A stretch of 64,000 nt of DNA from DAHUXD01 sp963736455 (GCA_963736455.1 CAVTON010000002.1:806001-870000), one strand, 5' to 3'; numbered from the stretch's first letter, positions 1-10,128 are shown. Notes: generated by a model not told the origin, from the sequence alone. Program-made: numbers and translations.

Positions 1-504
1 CGACGCGATCCCGTCGACGGCGTTCAGCGCGCCCGCGGTCTCGATCTGAACGAACACGATGGATCCCTCGTTGGCCTCGAGGACCCAGCGGTCGAAGGGG
101 ACGCTCCCGTACCGGTTGGCGCGCACGCCGGCGAGGCCGCGCTTGCCGACCGGCGCGTACTTGGCCGATTCGACGGCGCTGCGCACCGCGGCGATCCCGT
201 CCGCCCGCGGAAAGAGAAGGCCGCAGCCTCCGGCATCGAGGGCCCGCCCGACGTCGGCGGAGGCGTGGCAGTTGGGGACCCGGACGATCACCGGAAGCGG
301 CGCGCCCTCCGCCGCGCGGACCATCCGCTCCACCGACTCCGGGTTGAAGTACCCGTGCTCGGTGTCGAGAACGGCGAAGTCGAACCCGGCCAGAGCGAGC
401 AGCTCGAGAACGCCTTCGGTCGGCCAGGTCAGAAAGCAGCCGAGCAGAGGGGTGCCGGAGAGGACGCGGGCGCGGAGGGAGTCGGCGATAGCCCCCCCCC
501 TCAC
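1..504 (-). CDS. HpcH/HpaI-type aldolase, 3' part cut by window start
   Basis: The minus-strand reading frame is open to base 1, so the C-terminal part lies outside the window. The translation shows an HpcH/HpaI (2-keto-3-deoxy-acid/citramalyl-type) aldolase: LLGCFLTWPTEG near the start, then VLDTEHGYFNPESV (the conserved D-x-E-H element), VIVRVPN, GGCGLLFPRADG and a metal-binding-type VQIETAGALNAVDGI element. Such class II enzymes are TIM barrels that cleave 2-oxo-3-hydroxy acids with a divalent metal. The start is uncertain. The only usable codon before the conserved region is GTG at 504, and it lies inside a palindromic repeat. No ATG is available and no good ribosome site is seen. The substrate cannot be told from the fragment. 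Confidence 0.75.
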   Translation of the reverse strand, partial: MRGGAIADSLRARVLSGTPLLGCFLTWPTEGVLELLALAGFDFAVLDTEHGYFNPESVERMVRAAEGAPLPVIVRVPNCHASADVGRALDAGGCGLLFPRADGIAAVRSAVESAKYAPVGKRGLAGVRANRYGSVPFDRWVLEANEGSIVFVQIETAGALNAVDGIAS

Positions 505-540
505 CCTCGCCCTCTCCCCCCGCGGGGGGGAGAGGGGAAG
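498..540. repeat. REP-like palindromic repeat, copy 1
   Basis: A GC-rich palindrome has 12-base perfect arms (CCCTCTCCCCCC at 510-521 and GGGGGGAGAGGG at 525-536), a three-base loop and a C-rich flank CCCTCACCCTCG. The same element, with the same arms and nearly the same flank, occurs at 58358-58401. It lies between the aldolase and the ATPase gene on its right. Palindromes of this form are dispersed repeats in many high-GC genomes. I see no mobility gene here. Confidence 0.8.
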
Positions 541-570
541 ATTTCGAAAGACGTTCGCGGCGTGTTCACG

Positions 571-2124
571 TCAGTGCGCGCGATTCTTGACCAGGTTGAA
601 CTTCAGCATCTCCGTGTACGAGACGCGCGAGTCGAGGTCTTCGCGGGCGATCTTGAGGTGCTGGGTGAGGCCTTCGAGGACGAGCTCCATGCCGATCGCG
701 AGCTCCTCCTTCGACGCGGGCGAGAAGTGCTCTTCGACGGCCTTCTCGAGGCCCGGCACGGATCGCAGCGAGGCCAGGTGCTCGCCAAACGGGGAGTCGT
801 CCGAGATCGTGATCCTGTTTCCCGCCGCGAACCACCCGACGATGGGCTCGTAGAGCGCGTGGATGCGATCGGGCGCCGGAGCGGGACGGGCGCGGCGGAC
901 GGGGCCGCTCGTCGGCTCGTCGTCCTCCTCGGCTTCCTGGCGGCGGCGCTCGGTCGGGCGGCCGGCGTCCGGGGCGGGGAACTTGGCGTCGAAGAGCTTC
1001 TTGACGGCTGTGCCGATGAGCTTCTTGGCGACGACCTCCGCGCCCTGCTGCTCGCCCTCGTACACCATCTCGACCTTGCCGGTGATCGCGGGCAGCGTCG
1101 CCGGCAGGTCGCACAGCCGCGGCGAGACGCGCGATTCGCCGTGGACGAGTCCGCGCCGCTCCAGGTTCGACGCCAGGATCTCCACGGCGGAGATCGGCAT
1201 GCGCGCCGACACTCCGGAGGACTGGTCGACGTACTCGGATGCGCGGGCCGCGAATGCGACCTCCTCGATCAGGTTCCGAAACAGCTCGGGGATGTCGATC
1301 GCGGGGCCGCCGTCGCGATCGAGCCAGGCCTCCTGGGCGGTGATCCGCGCCGCGGTCTTCACGTCCTCCGGGTAGTGGGTGAAGATCTGCGACGAGATCC
1401 GGTCCTTCAGCGGCGTGATGATGTTGCCGCGGTTCGTGTAGTCCTCGGGGTTGGCTGAGAACACGAGCAGGATGTCGAGCGGGATCCGGACGGGGAAGCC
1501 CCGGATCTGGAGGTCCCGCTCCTCGAGGATGTTCAGGAGGCCGACCTGGATGCGCGGCTGCAGATCCGGGAGCTCGTTGATCGCGAAGATGCCCCGGTTG
1601 GTCCGCGGCACGATGCCGAAGTGGATGACTTCCTCGTCGGAGTACGAGCGCCGCTCGGTCGCGGCCTTGATGGGATCGATGTCGCCGATCAGGTCCGCGA
1701 TGGTCACGTCCGGGGTCGCGAGCTTCTCGCGGTATCTCTCGGCGCGGGGAATCCAGACGATCGGGGCGGCGTCGCCCTGGTCGGCGACGATGCGTTTCCC
1801 GTACCTGGTGATCGGCGCGAGGGGGTCTTCGTTGAGCTCGCTGCCCGCGATCGCCGGAATCTCCGGATCGAGGAGCTGAACGAGGAGGCGGAGAAGGCGG
1901 GTCTTCGCCTGGCCGCGCAGGCCGAGCAGCAGGAAGTCGTGGCGGGACAGGATCGCGTTCTGAAGCGACGGGATCACCGTGCGCTCGTAGCCGTGGATGC
2001 CGACGAACGGATTTTCGCCGCGCGACAGGCAGCGCCGCAGGTTCTCGCGCAGCTCCTCCTTGACGCCGCGGGCGCGGTATCCGCTCGCCTTGAGATCTCC
2101 GAGAGTCCGGGGTTTCTTGGTCAC
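571..2124 (-). CDS. MoxR/ChlI-type AAA+ ATPase
   Basis: A 517-residue AAA+ protein of the magnesium-chelatase-I/MoxR group. It shows a Walker A motif GLRGQAKT about 60 residues in, a Walker B-like FAINELPDL, and sensor 1 in LLVFSANPEDYTNRG followed by TPLKDRISSQI. The Walker B Asn is, as far as I recall, usual in this subfamily. The C-terminal third carries a charged linker (RRRQEAEEDDEPT) and a helical tail. I chose GTG at 2124 because GGAGAAG lies just upstream and homology begins there, although the frame stays open further. MoxR ATPases remodel or mature partner proteins, often with a VWA-domain partner. No such partner is in this window, so the client is unknown. Confidence 0.8.
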   Translation of the reverse strand: MTKKPRTLGDLKASGYRARGVKEELRENLRRCLSRGENPFVGIHGYERTVIPSLQNAILSRHDFLLLGLRGQAKTRLLRLLVQLLDPEIPAIAGSELNEDPLAPITRYGKRIVADQGDAAPIVWIPRAERYREKLATPDVTIADLIGDIDPIKAATERRSYSDEEVIHFGIVPRTNRGIFAINELPDLQPRIQVGLLNILEERDLQIRGFPVRIPLDILLVFSANPEDYTNRGNIITPLKDRISSQIFTHYPEDVKTAARITAQEAWLDRDGGPAIDIPELFRNLIEEVAFAARASEYVDQSSGVSARMPISAVEILASNLERRGLVHGESRVSPRLCDLPATLPAITGKVEMVYEGEQQGAEVVAKKLIGTAVKKLFDAKFPAPDAGRPTERRRQEAEEDDEPTSGPVRRARPAPAPDRIHALYEPIVGWFAAGNRITISDDSPFGEHLASLRSVPGLEKAVEEHFSPASKEELAIGMELVLEGLTQHLKIAREDLDSRVSYTEMLKFNLVKNRAH

Positions 2125-2164
2125 GGGTGGCCTTCTCCGGCTACCTGCCGGCGTTTCGCGAGTT

Positions 2165-2713
2165 TCAACCGGGTTTGACGGCGGGGACGCTTTCGCCGGC
2201 CCGCCACAGCGGCGCGGGCGGGCGGCCGGCGAGCTCGGCGGCCTCGCGCGCGAAGCCCTCCATCCGCGCGCGGTCGAAGCCGACGACGGTCTCGGCGATC
2301 CTTCCGTCGGGGCCGACTCGGAAGAGGGTCGGCACCGTTTCGACGCCGAGCGTCTCGGAGGCGGGCCAGGGCTCGAGATCGAACACCGTCGGGATGCGGG
2401 TGCCGAGACGGTCGGCAAACGCTATCGCCGCGGCGGGATCGTCCTGCGAGACGGCGAGAACCGAGAGGCCTCCCCCTTCCGCGGCGGCGCGAATGCGGTC
2501 GAGGGAGGGCCACGTCAGGGCGCAGGTCGGACAGGTGGTCTTGAAGACGGCATACAGCACTTCGCCGGACGGCATCCGGAAAGGAGCGCCGTGCTCATCG
2601 GTGAAGGCGAGGCGGGGGATGCGGCCTCCGGGCTCGAGGGCGGGCACGACGGCGATTATAGACTCCGCCTCGAACGCGCCGGTCGCTCGAGATCGCGCGA
2701 AATCGGAGCGCAT
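2165..2713 (-). CDS. TlpA/thioredoxin-like redoxin with CPTC site
   Basis: A thioredoxin-fold protein of 182 residues from the ATG at 2713, or 160 from a GTG at 2647. The redox site is TTCPTCALTW, a CxxC motif, followed by VLAVSQDD and a cis-Pro region ETVPTLFRVG, as in TlpA/AhpC-TSA family reductases. It presumably catalyses thiol-disulfide exchange. No clear signal peptide is present, so it may be cytoplasmic. The ATG at 2713 overlaps by two bases the divergent start at 2712. A perfect TATAAT sits on this strand at 2660-2655, seven bases before GTG 2647, so a leaderless shorter protein is quite plausible. The ATPase gene follows 40 bases downstream in the same direction. Confidence 0.7.
   Translation of the reverse strand: MRSDFARSRATGAFEAESIIAVVPALEPGGRIPRLAFTDEHGAPFRMPSGEVLYAVFKTTCPTCALTWPSLDRIRAAAEGGGLSVLAVSQDDPAAAIAFADRLGTRIPTVFDLEPWPASETLGVETVPTLFRVGPDGRIAETVVGFDRARMEGFAREAAELAGRPPAPLWRAGESVPAVKPG
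2655..2660 (-). promoter_or_regulatory. TATAAT -10 element within redoxin 5' region
   Basis: A perfect TATAAT hexamer reads on the minus strand inside the annotated 5' end of the redoxin. Initiation about seven bases downstream would place the transcript start at the in-frame GTG at 2647, giving a leaderless message. I see no good -35 box at the usual distance. Confidence 0.4.
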
Positions 2714-4058
2714 GGAAGAGAGATCGGCGCGGCGCGTCTCTCGCCGCGATTTCGTCCGGGCCGCCGGAACGGCGCTGGCCGCGAGCGCCCTTCCGGGTCT
2801 CGCCTGCGTCCGGCGGGAAGGAGGCGCCGCGGCCGGGCGAAAGACCCTTCGCATTCTCCAGTGGAGCCACTTCGTGCCGGCGTACGACCGCTGGTTCGAC
2901 GGGGAATACACGAGGGCCTGGGGAGCCCGCAACGGGATTGACGTGATCGTCGACCATGTCGCGGCGACGGAGGTCAACTCGCGGGGCGCGGCCGAGGCGG
3001 CCGCGAGGAAGGGGCACGACCTCTTCCTCTTCATGTCTCCGCCGGCCGCCTATGCGAATCAAACGATCGACCACCGGCCGATCGTCGAAGAGGCCGAGCG
3101 GCGTCACGGGAAGATGATTCCGCTCGCCGAGAAGTCCATTCTGGATCCGAAGACGGGCAGGTACTTTGCGTTCTCGGATTCGTACGTTCCGGATCCGGGG
3201 AACTACCGGATCGATCTCTGGGGCGACGTCGGTTTTGCGAAAGGACCCGACACCTGGGAGGACCTGCGGATCGGCGGCCGGAAGATCAAGGAGAAGTTCG
3301 GCAACCCGGTCGGGATCGGGCTCTCGCAGGAGATGGACTCGAACATGGCGCTGCGCAGTCTCCTTTGGTCCTTCGGCGGCGCGGTGCAGGACGAGGAGGG
3401 CCGGGTCGCGCTCGAGTCGAAGGCGACGGTCGAGGCCCTGAAGTTCATGCGCGCGCTGCACCGGGAGACGGAGACGGCGGAGGTCTTCACGTGGGACCCG
3501 GCTTCTAACAACCGCGCGATGCTCGCCGGCCGCGCGTCCTTCGTGCAGAACGCGATTTCCGTGACGCGCACGGCCGAGAAGGAGGATCCCCGCCTCGCGA
3601 AGACGATCGGGCTCCAGAGGGCGCTCGCCGGGCCCGCCCGACGCATCGCCTCCGAGCACCTCATCGACTGTTGGGTGATCTGGAAGTTTGCCTCGAACGT
3701 CGAAGGGGCGAAGCAGTTCCTGGTCGATCTCGTCGATCAGTCCGCGTCGGTCTTCCGGGAGAGCGAGTTCTACAACCTGCCGTGCTACCCGTCGACCGTG
3801 CCGAATCTCGCCGAGGAGCTCGCGAAGGATCCAGCGGCCGATCCCCCGGGCAAGTACGCCGTGCTGGCGGATGCGCTCGACTGGTCCACGAACGTCGGAT
3901 ATCCGGGCTATGCCACCGCGGCCATCGACGAAATCTTCAATACCTTCATTCTCTCGACGATGTTCGCCCGCGTCGCCCGCGGGGAAGTGGCGGCCGAGGC
4001 GGCCGCGGCGCAGGCGCAGAAGGACGCCGAGCGAATCTCCGCGAAGTGGCGCCGGTGA
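2712..4058 (+). CDS. Tat-exported ABC sugar substrate-binding protein (orphan)
   Basis: A 448-residue extracellular solute-binding protein of the carbohydrate (CUT1) type. The N-terminus has a Tat-like signal, RRDFVRAAG, followed by a hydrophobic stretch ending ALPGLAC, so a lipid-anchored form is possible. The mature part begins TLRILQWSHFVPAYDRWFD and is closely similar along its whole length to the binding protein at 20490-21818 (shared GPDTWEDLRIGG, NPVGIGLSQE, FTWDPASNNR and FYNLPCYPSTVPN). Unlike that paralogue it has no permease or ATPase beside it, so it may feed the importer at 17.7-20.5 kb. The ATG at 2712 overlaps the divergent redoxin start. Confidence 0.8.
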   Translation: MEERSARRVSRRDFVRAAGTALAASALPGLACVRREGGAAAGRKTLRILQWSHFVPAYDRWFDGEYTRAWGARNGIDVIVDHVAATEVNSRGAAEAAARKGHDLFLFMSPPAAYANQTIDHRPIVEEAERRHGKMIPLAEKSILDPKTGRYFAFSDSYVPDPGNYRIDLWGDVGFAKGPDTWEDLRIGGRKIKEKFGNPVGIGLSQEMDSNMALRSLLWSFGGAVQDEEGRVALESKATVEALKFMRALHRETETAEVFTWDPASNNRAMLAGRASFVQNAISVTRTAEKEDPRLAKTIGLQRALAGPARRIASEHLIDCWVIWKFASNVEGAKQFLVDLVDQSASVFRESEFYNLPCYPSTVPNLAEELAKDPAADPPGKYAVLADALDWSTNVGYPGYATAAIDEIFNTFILSTMFARVARGEVAAEAAAAQAQKDAERISAKWRR

Positions 4059-4081
4059 GTCGCGCGCGGGCGGTAAAAGGT

Positions 4082-4117
4082 GCGCCGACGACGCCATCCA
4101 GCGGGCATCGTCGGCGC
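4082..4117. terminator. Hairpin between converging genes
   Basis: Perfect 10-base arms GCGCCGACGA (4082-4091) and TCGTCGGCGC (4108-4117) surround a 16-base loop, between the converging binding-protein and isocitrate lyase genes. There is no T-run, so it is at best a weak or bidirectional terminator. A short direct repeat, CGCCATCCAGCGG, starts at 4092 and again near 4138. Confidence 0.45.
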
Positions 4118-4193
4118 GGGAGGAACGGGGCGCCGGGGCGCCATCCAGCGGACGCCCGCGGCACCGGGAGACCGGATTAGCCCGAGCCCGCCA

Positions 4194-5451
4194 TCAGAAC
4201 TGCGCGCTCTCGGTCGAGCCGGCCAGGGCCGTCGTCGAGGCCTGACCGGCCGCGATCACGTTCGCGACGTCGTCGAAGTAGCCGGTGCCGACCTCGCGCT
4301 GGTGCCGTGTCGCCGAGTAGCCGTGGGCCTCGCTGGCGAACTCCGCCCGCTGCAGCCGCGAGTAGGCCGTCATCCCCTCGTCCCGGTAGGCCCGGGCGAG
4401 CTCGAACATGCTGTGGTTCAGCGCGTGGAAGCCGGCGAGCGTGACGAACTGGAACCTGTAGCCCATCGCCCCGAGCTCTCTCTGAAAGCGTCCGATCGTC
4501 GGGGCGTCGAGCTTCTTCTCCCAGTTGAAGGATGGCGAGCAGTTGTACGCGAGCAGCTTTCCGGGGAAGCGTGCGTGGATGGCGTCGGCGAATCGTTTGG
4601 CCTCGAAGAGATTGGGCTCGGAGGTCTCGCACCAGATCAGGTCGGCATGGGGCGCGTAGGCGAGCCCCCGGGCGATGGCCGCATCGAGGCCGCCCTGGAT
4701 CCGGAAGAACCCCTCCGCGGTGCGCTCGCCGGTCAGGAACGGCCGGTCCCGCTCGTCGACGTCGCTCGTCAGGAGCTGAGCGCTGTTGGCGTCGGTGCGC
4801 GCGATGATGAGCGTCGGAACGCCGCAGACGTCGGCCGCCAGCCGCGCCGCGGCGAGCGTGCGGAGAAACGCCGACGTGGGGATGAGGACCTTCCCCCCCA
4901 TGTGGCCGCACTTTTTCTCCGAGGCGAGCTGGTCCTCGAAATGCACGCCCGCCGCGCCGGACTCGATCATTCCCTTCATGAGCTCGAAGGCGTTCAGGGG
5001 TCCTCCGAACCCGGCCTCGGCGTCGGCCACGATCGGCGCGAACCAATCGATCCCGTTCCGGCCCTCAGCCGTGTGGATCTGGTCGGCGCGTTGGAGCGCC
5101 TGGTTGATGCGCCGGACGACGTGCGGCACGCTGGTCGAGGGATACAGGCTCTGATCCGGGTACATGTGCCCGGAGAGATTCGCATCGGCGGCGACCTGCC
5201 AGCCGGAGAGGTAGATCGCCTTCAGTCCCGCCTTGACCTGCTGGATGGCCTGGTTGCCCGTCAACGCCCCGAGGGCCGCGACGTACTCCTCCTCGTGAAG
5301 GAGCCTCCACAGCCGCTCCGCGCCGCGCTCGGCGAGAGTGTGGCGGATCTGCAGGGAGCCCGACAGACGGAAGACGTCCTCCGCCGAATAGGCGCGTTCG
5401 ATGCCCGCCCAACGCGAGTCGGACTTCCAACTCGAAGCGAGCGACGCGGCG

Positions 5452-5465
<14 letters not shown>
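4194..5465 (-). CDS. aceA: Isocitrate lyase
   Basis: A 423-residue isocitrate lyase that splits isocitrate into glyoxylate and succinate, the first glyoxylate-shunt step. The signature KKCGHMGGK (residues 184-192, catalytic Cys186) is intact. The barrel motifs WFAPIVADAEAGFGG, HFEDQL and ARTDANS are also present, as is the C-terminal NCSPSFNW. The length matches bacterial AceA. The ATG at 5465 has a good GGAGG site and overlaps the end of the malate synthase gene by 14 bases, so the two are surely one transcript (aceB first). Confidence 0.97.
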
Positions 5466-7107
<1,642 letters not shown>

Positions 7108-7227
7108 CAGGCTTTACACATCATCAGAAAGCGGAGGCTTCAGTCAACAAGTTACTAGCTTTCAGTATGTTATGAAGTCAACGCTGGAGTGCACTCAGCT
7201 GTCAAGTGGTGTATTCTGTAAATCGTC
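7108..7227. promoter_or_regulatory. aceB / regulator divergent control region
   Basis: A 120-base, relatively AT-rich gap between aceB (minus) and the regulator (plus). It contains three GTCAA boxes (7143-7147, 7177-7181, 7201-7205; TTGAC on the aceB strand) and a perfect 10-base palindrome GAGTGCACTC (7187-7196). On the aceB strand TTGACT followed by TAGTAA with an 18-base spacer is a candidate promoter. The repeated boxes are candidate operators for the adjacent regulator; this is inference from position. Confidence 0.5.
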
Positions 7228-8673
7228 ATGCCGCCTGGTCCCAAGTTCGGCTCGAAGATCCGCATGCTTCGACGGCGGCACGGGCTGAGGCAGGTGGACC
7301 TTGCCGAAAGGCTCGGCGTCTCCGCGTCCTATCTGAATCTGATCGAGCACGATCAGCGCCCTTTGACCGCGGCTCTCCTGTTGAAGTTCGCCGAGCTCTA
7401 CCCGGCCGAGCTGAAGAGCTTCGGATCCGACGGCGAGGCCCGCCTGGTCTCCGACCTTCACGAGGTCTTCGGGGACCCGCTCTTCGAAGCCCACGACGTG
7501 ACGACGGCCGACCTCCGCGAGGCCGCGTCGAACGAGACGGTCTCGCGCGCGATCGTCAAGCTCTACCACGCCTACCGCGATTCTCTCGAGGCGATGCGCG
7601 GAATCGCGTCGCGGGTCTCCGACGGAGGAGACCTGCTGGGGATCGATCCCGCGCGGCTTCCGTCGGAGGAAGTCTCGGACGTCCTGCAGGAGAACCGGAA
7701 TTACTTTCCCGAGATCGAGGCCGCCGCCGAGCGCCTCGCGGTGGACGCCGGCCTGGAACGCCCGGACGTCTACTCGGGGCTCGTCCGGCATCTCGAGAGC
7801 ATGGGAATCACGCTCGTGATCGCGCGGCACACCCCCGATCGCAGCCCGATGCGCCGGTACGACGCCGCCCGCATGCGCCTGGAGATCTCCGAGACGCTGC
7901 CTCCGCACGCGCGCGATTTTCAGATCGCCCACCAGATCGGGCTGCTCCGCGCCGCCGGCGTGTTCGAGGCGATCATGGCGAAGTCGCGTTTGACCACGCC
8001 CGACTCCGTGGCCCTGTGCCGGGTGGCTCTCGCCAACTACTTCGCGGCCGCTCTCCTGATGCCGTACGAGCCGTTCCTCGAGTCGGCGAAGTCGTTGCGC
8101 TACGACGTCGAGCTCCTCGAGCGCCGCTTCGGGACGAGCTTCGAGCAGGTGTGTCACCGCCTGACGACGATGCGCCGTCCGGGCAGGGAGGGCGTGCCCT
8201 TTCACTTCATCCGGGTCGACATCGCGGGCAACATCTCGAAGCGGTTCTCGGCGTCGGGCATCGCGTTCGCGCGCTTCTCGGGCCTGTGTCCGCGCTGGAA
8301 CGTGCACAGCGCGTTCATGACTCCCGGGATCATCCGCACGCAGGTCTCGCGGATGCCCGACGGCACGACGTATCTCTGCGTGGCCCGGACGGTCCGCCAG
8401 TCTCTCGGCGGGTTCGGGACGGCCCATCCGCTGCTCGCCATCTCGCTCGGCTGCGAGATCCGGCACACGCCGCACCTGGTCTACGGCGACGGCCTCGACG
8501 TGCACAATCCGAACGCGGCCGTTGCGATCGGAATCACCTGCCGGCTCTGCGAGCGCACGGACTGCGATCAGCGGGCCTTCCCGCCGATCCATCGGATGCT
8601 CGGCATCGACGAAAACGTGCGCGGAAGCTCGTTCTTCAACCGGGGACCGGCGGCGGAGGTCGAGCGCGAATGA
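7228..8673 (+). CDS. RamB/ScfR-like XRE regulator of acetate/glyoxylate genes
   Basis: A 481-residue regulator. An N-terminal Cro/C1-type helix-turn-helix (GLRQVDLAERLGVSASYLNL, about residues 18-37) is followed by an IrrE/ImmA-like middle region. The C-terminal DUF2083-type domain contains CRLCERTDCDQRAFP, a Cys-rich signature of the RamB/short-chain-acyl regulator family. RamB in actinobacteria and related proteins elsewhere control isocitrate lyase, malate synthase or acyl-CoA genes in response to acetate or acyl-CoA status. The divergent position next to aceB fits that role. The FlK-like thioesterase follows 24 bases downstream and is probably co-transcribed. Confidence 0.85.
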   Translation: MPPGPKFGSKIRMLRRRHGLRQVDLAERLGVSASYLNLIEHDQRPLTAALLLKFAELYPAELKSFGSDGEARLVSDLHEVFGDPLFEAHDVTTADLREAASNETVSRAIVKLYHAYRDSLEAMRGIASRVSDGGDLLGIDPARLPSEEVSDVLQENRNYFPEIEAAAERLAVDAGLERPDVYSGLVRHLESMGITLVIARHTPDRSPMRRYDAARMRLEISETLPPHARDFQIAHQIGLLRAAGVFEAIMAKSRLTTPDSVALCRVALANYFAAALLMPYEPFLESAKSLRYDVELLERRFGTSFEQVCHRLTTMRRPGREGVPFHFIRVDIAGNISKRFSASGIAFARFSGLCPRWNVHSAFMTPGIIRTQVSRMPDGTTYLCVARTVRQSLGGFGTAHPLLAISLGCEIRHTPHLVYGDGLDVHNPNAAVAIGITCRLCERTDCDQRAFPPIHRMLGIDENVRGSSFFNRGPAAEVERE

Positions 8674-8697
8674 GCAGAATTCCCGAGATGGCCTGAC

Positions 8698-9108
8698 GTG
8701 TCCGAGCCGGCGGTCGGCGCCACGGCCTCGGCCGGGCTCTCGGTCGACTCCTCGGATCTTGCCAGCGCATTCCAGCCCGGCCCCGAGGACGATTTCCCGC
8801 CGGTCTTCGCCACGGCCCGCATGGTCGCCCTCATGGAGGTCGCCGCGGCCCGGCTGCTCCGGCCCCATCTCGGCAATCGCGAGTCGTCCGTCGGCGTGAC
8901 GGTCGAGGTCATGCATTCGGCCGCGACCCCTCGGGGAGCGTCGGTCGAGGCGACCGCCCGGTATCTCGGCCGGGACGGGAAACTCTTCCTGTTCGAGGTC
9001 GTGGCTCGCGACTCCGGGGGCGAGATCGGGCGGGGGAGACACCGCCGGGCGATCGTGGCCGGCGAGAGGCTGGTTGCCGGCGCCGTGCGGCGCAACGCGC
9101 CGCGTTAA
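8698..9108 (+). CDS. FlK-like hotdog thioesterase
   Basis: A 136-residue single-hotdog protein similar to fluoroacetyl-CoA thioesterase. The residues corresponding to the FlK catalytic triad appear present: Thr39 in FATARM, Glu47 in LMEVAA and His73 in VMHSAATP. These are followed by the usual strand EATARYLGRDGKLFLFEV. Most relatives of FlK are presumed acyl-CoA thioesterases of unknown substrate. The start is GTG at 8698, just after the regulator stop. Its place behind a regulator of acetyl-CoA metabolism suggests it relieves accumulation of a short or toxic acyl-CoA. Confidence 0.75.
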   Translation: MSEPAVGATASAGLSVDSSDLASAFQPGPEDDFPPVFATARMVALMEVAAARLLRPHLGNRESSVGVTVEVMHSAATPRGASVEATARYLGRDGKLFLFEVVARDSGGEIGRGRHRRAIVAGERLVAGAVRRNAPR

Positions 9109-9159
9109 AGCGATCCGCCGCTTCCTCGAACGGGAGGGCGACCTGATAGGCTTCACGCC

Positions 9160-9837
9160 GTGAAGGCGCTGCGAAAGGCGGGCCGGGCGCACTCGGCGGC
9201 GCGAGTCCTTTCGGGCGTTCTGCTGGGGTCCACCCTCGGGACCGCTTGCGCCAATTACAAGGCCGACACGGACGCGACCTACGCCATCTGGAGCGTTCAC
9301 GTCACGACCAGCCCGGCCGAGATCGCGTCGTGCCGCTTCCTGCAGCACGTGGATTCGAGAGACGCCTCGCTCGGCTGCGGCCTGACGGTCCAGCCCACTC
9401 CGGAAGAGTGCCTTCGCTACCAGGTCAGGCGAGCGGGCGGCGACACGCTGCTGATGCATGGACCGGCGGGGGAGGCGTACGAGTGCTCGCCGAAGCCTCC
9501 CGCGACGGAGGTCGCCACGGCGCCGACGCCGGGAGAGACGGCTGCGCGGGCGCCGAGCCTCGCTCCCGCCGCGGCGCCGACGCCGATGAAGGAATCGAGC
9601 GTGGCCCCGCCGCCGCCTTCGGACCGGACGCCCGCTCCGAGCATCCGCGTCACGGCCGACCGCGAAGCGGCCCGGGGGTGCGTGTACCTGGGCGAGCTCT
9701 CGCCGTCCGCCGCCTGCGAGGTTGCCGGCGGCGCCGCCTCGGGCGATTGCGCGGCGGAGGCTCTGCGCCTCGGCGGCGACCTCCTCGTGCGCGACGCGGG
9801 TCGCGGACAGGTCTTCTCCTGCAAGGCGAGGCCCTGA
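9160..9837 (+). CDS. Exported Cys-rich protein with two repeated modules
   Basis: A 225-residue exported, possibly lipid-anchored protein (GTG start; hydrophobic segment ending STLGTAC). It has two similar modules, about residues 45-108 and 165-223, joined by a Pro/Ala/Thr-rich linker. Each runs C-x-[FY]-L, then a second and third Cys, a GGD-[TL]-L-[LV] strand and a final [YF]-x-C. The modules resemble the small DUF4156-like periplasmic fold, but I do not assign a family firmly. Codon use is like that of the neighbours. No function can be inferred. Confidence 0.6.
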   Translation: MKALRKAGRAHSAARVLSGVLLGSTLGTACANYKADTDATYAIWSVHVTTSPAEIASCRFLQHVDSRDASLGCGLTVQPTPEECLRYQVRRAGGDTLLMHGPAGEAYECSPKPPATEVATAPTPGETAARAPSLAPAAAPTPMKESSVAPPPPSDRTPAPSIRVTADREAARGCVYLGELSPSAACEVAGGAASGDCAAEALRLGGDLLVRDAGRGQVFSCKARP

Positions 9838-9909
9838 CTGGACGCCGCGTCGCCGGAAATCGGTCTCACCAATCCCCGAGGGGAGACGCTGCGCCGTGTT
9901 CCGGTCCGG

Positions 9910-10128
9910 GTGCGCGGCCTTTCCGTGACGCTGTCGGCCTGGAGCCTCGCCGTGGCCGCCGACGAGGGCGAGGGCACGATCGCTCTCGTCGAGTTGCCGG
10001 AGCAGCCGTGCGTGTTTCGCGGGGACGGACTGTGTCTGGGGTGGCCGCAGGACCGTCTGGCTGCCGCCTACGCCTCGCTCGTCCCGAAGGAAGAGGCGGC
10101 CAAACTCGAGCTGCCTCAGCTCGGCTGA
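9910..10128 (+). CDS. Small hypothetical protein
   Basis: A 72-residue frame from GTG at 9910. The same frame is open upstream to 9838, right after the previous stop, but with no normal start codon. Almost every third codon position is G or C, as in the real genes here, which supports coding. The sequence (ending AAKLELPQLG) contains two Cys and no domain I recognise. It converges on the formate dehydrogenase operon with only four bases between. Confidence 0.4.
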   Translation: MRGLSVTLSAWSLAVAADEGEGTIALVELPEQPCVFRGDGLCLGWPQDRLAAAYASLVPKEEAAKLELPQLG

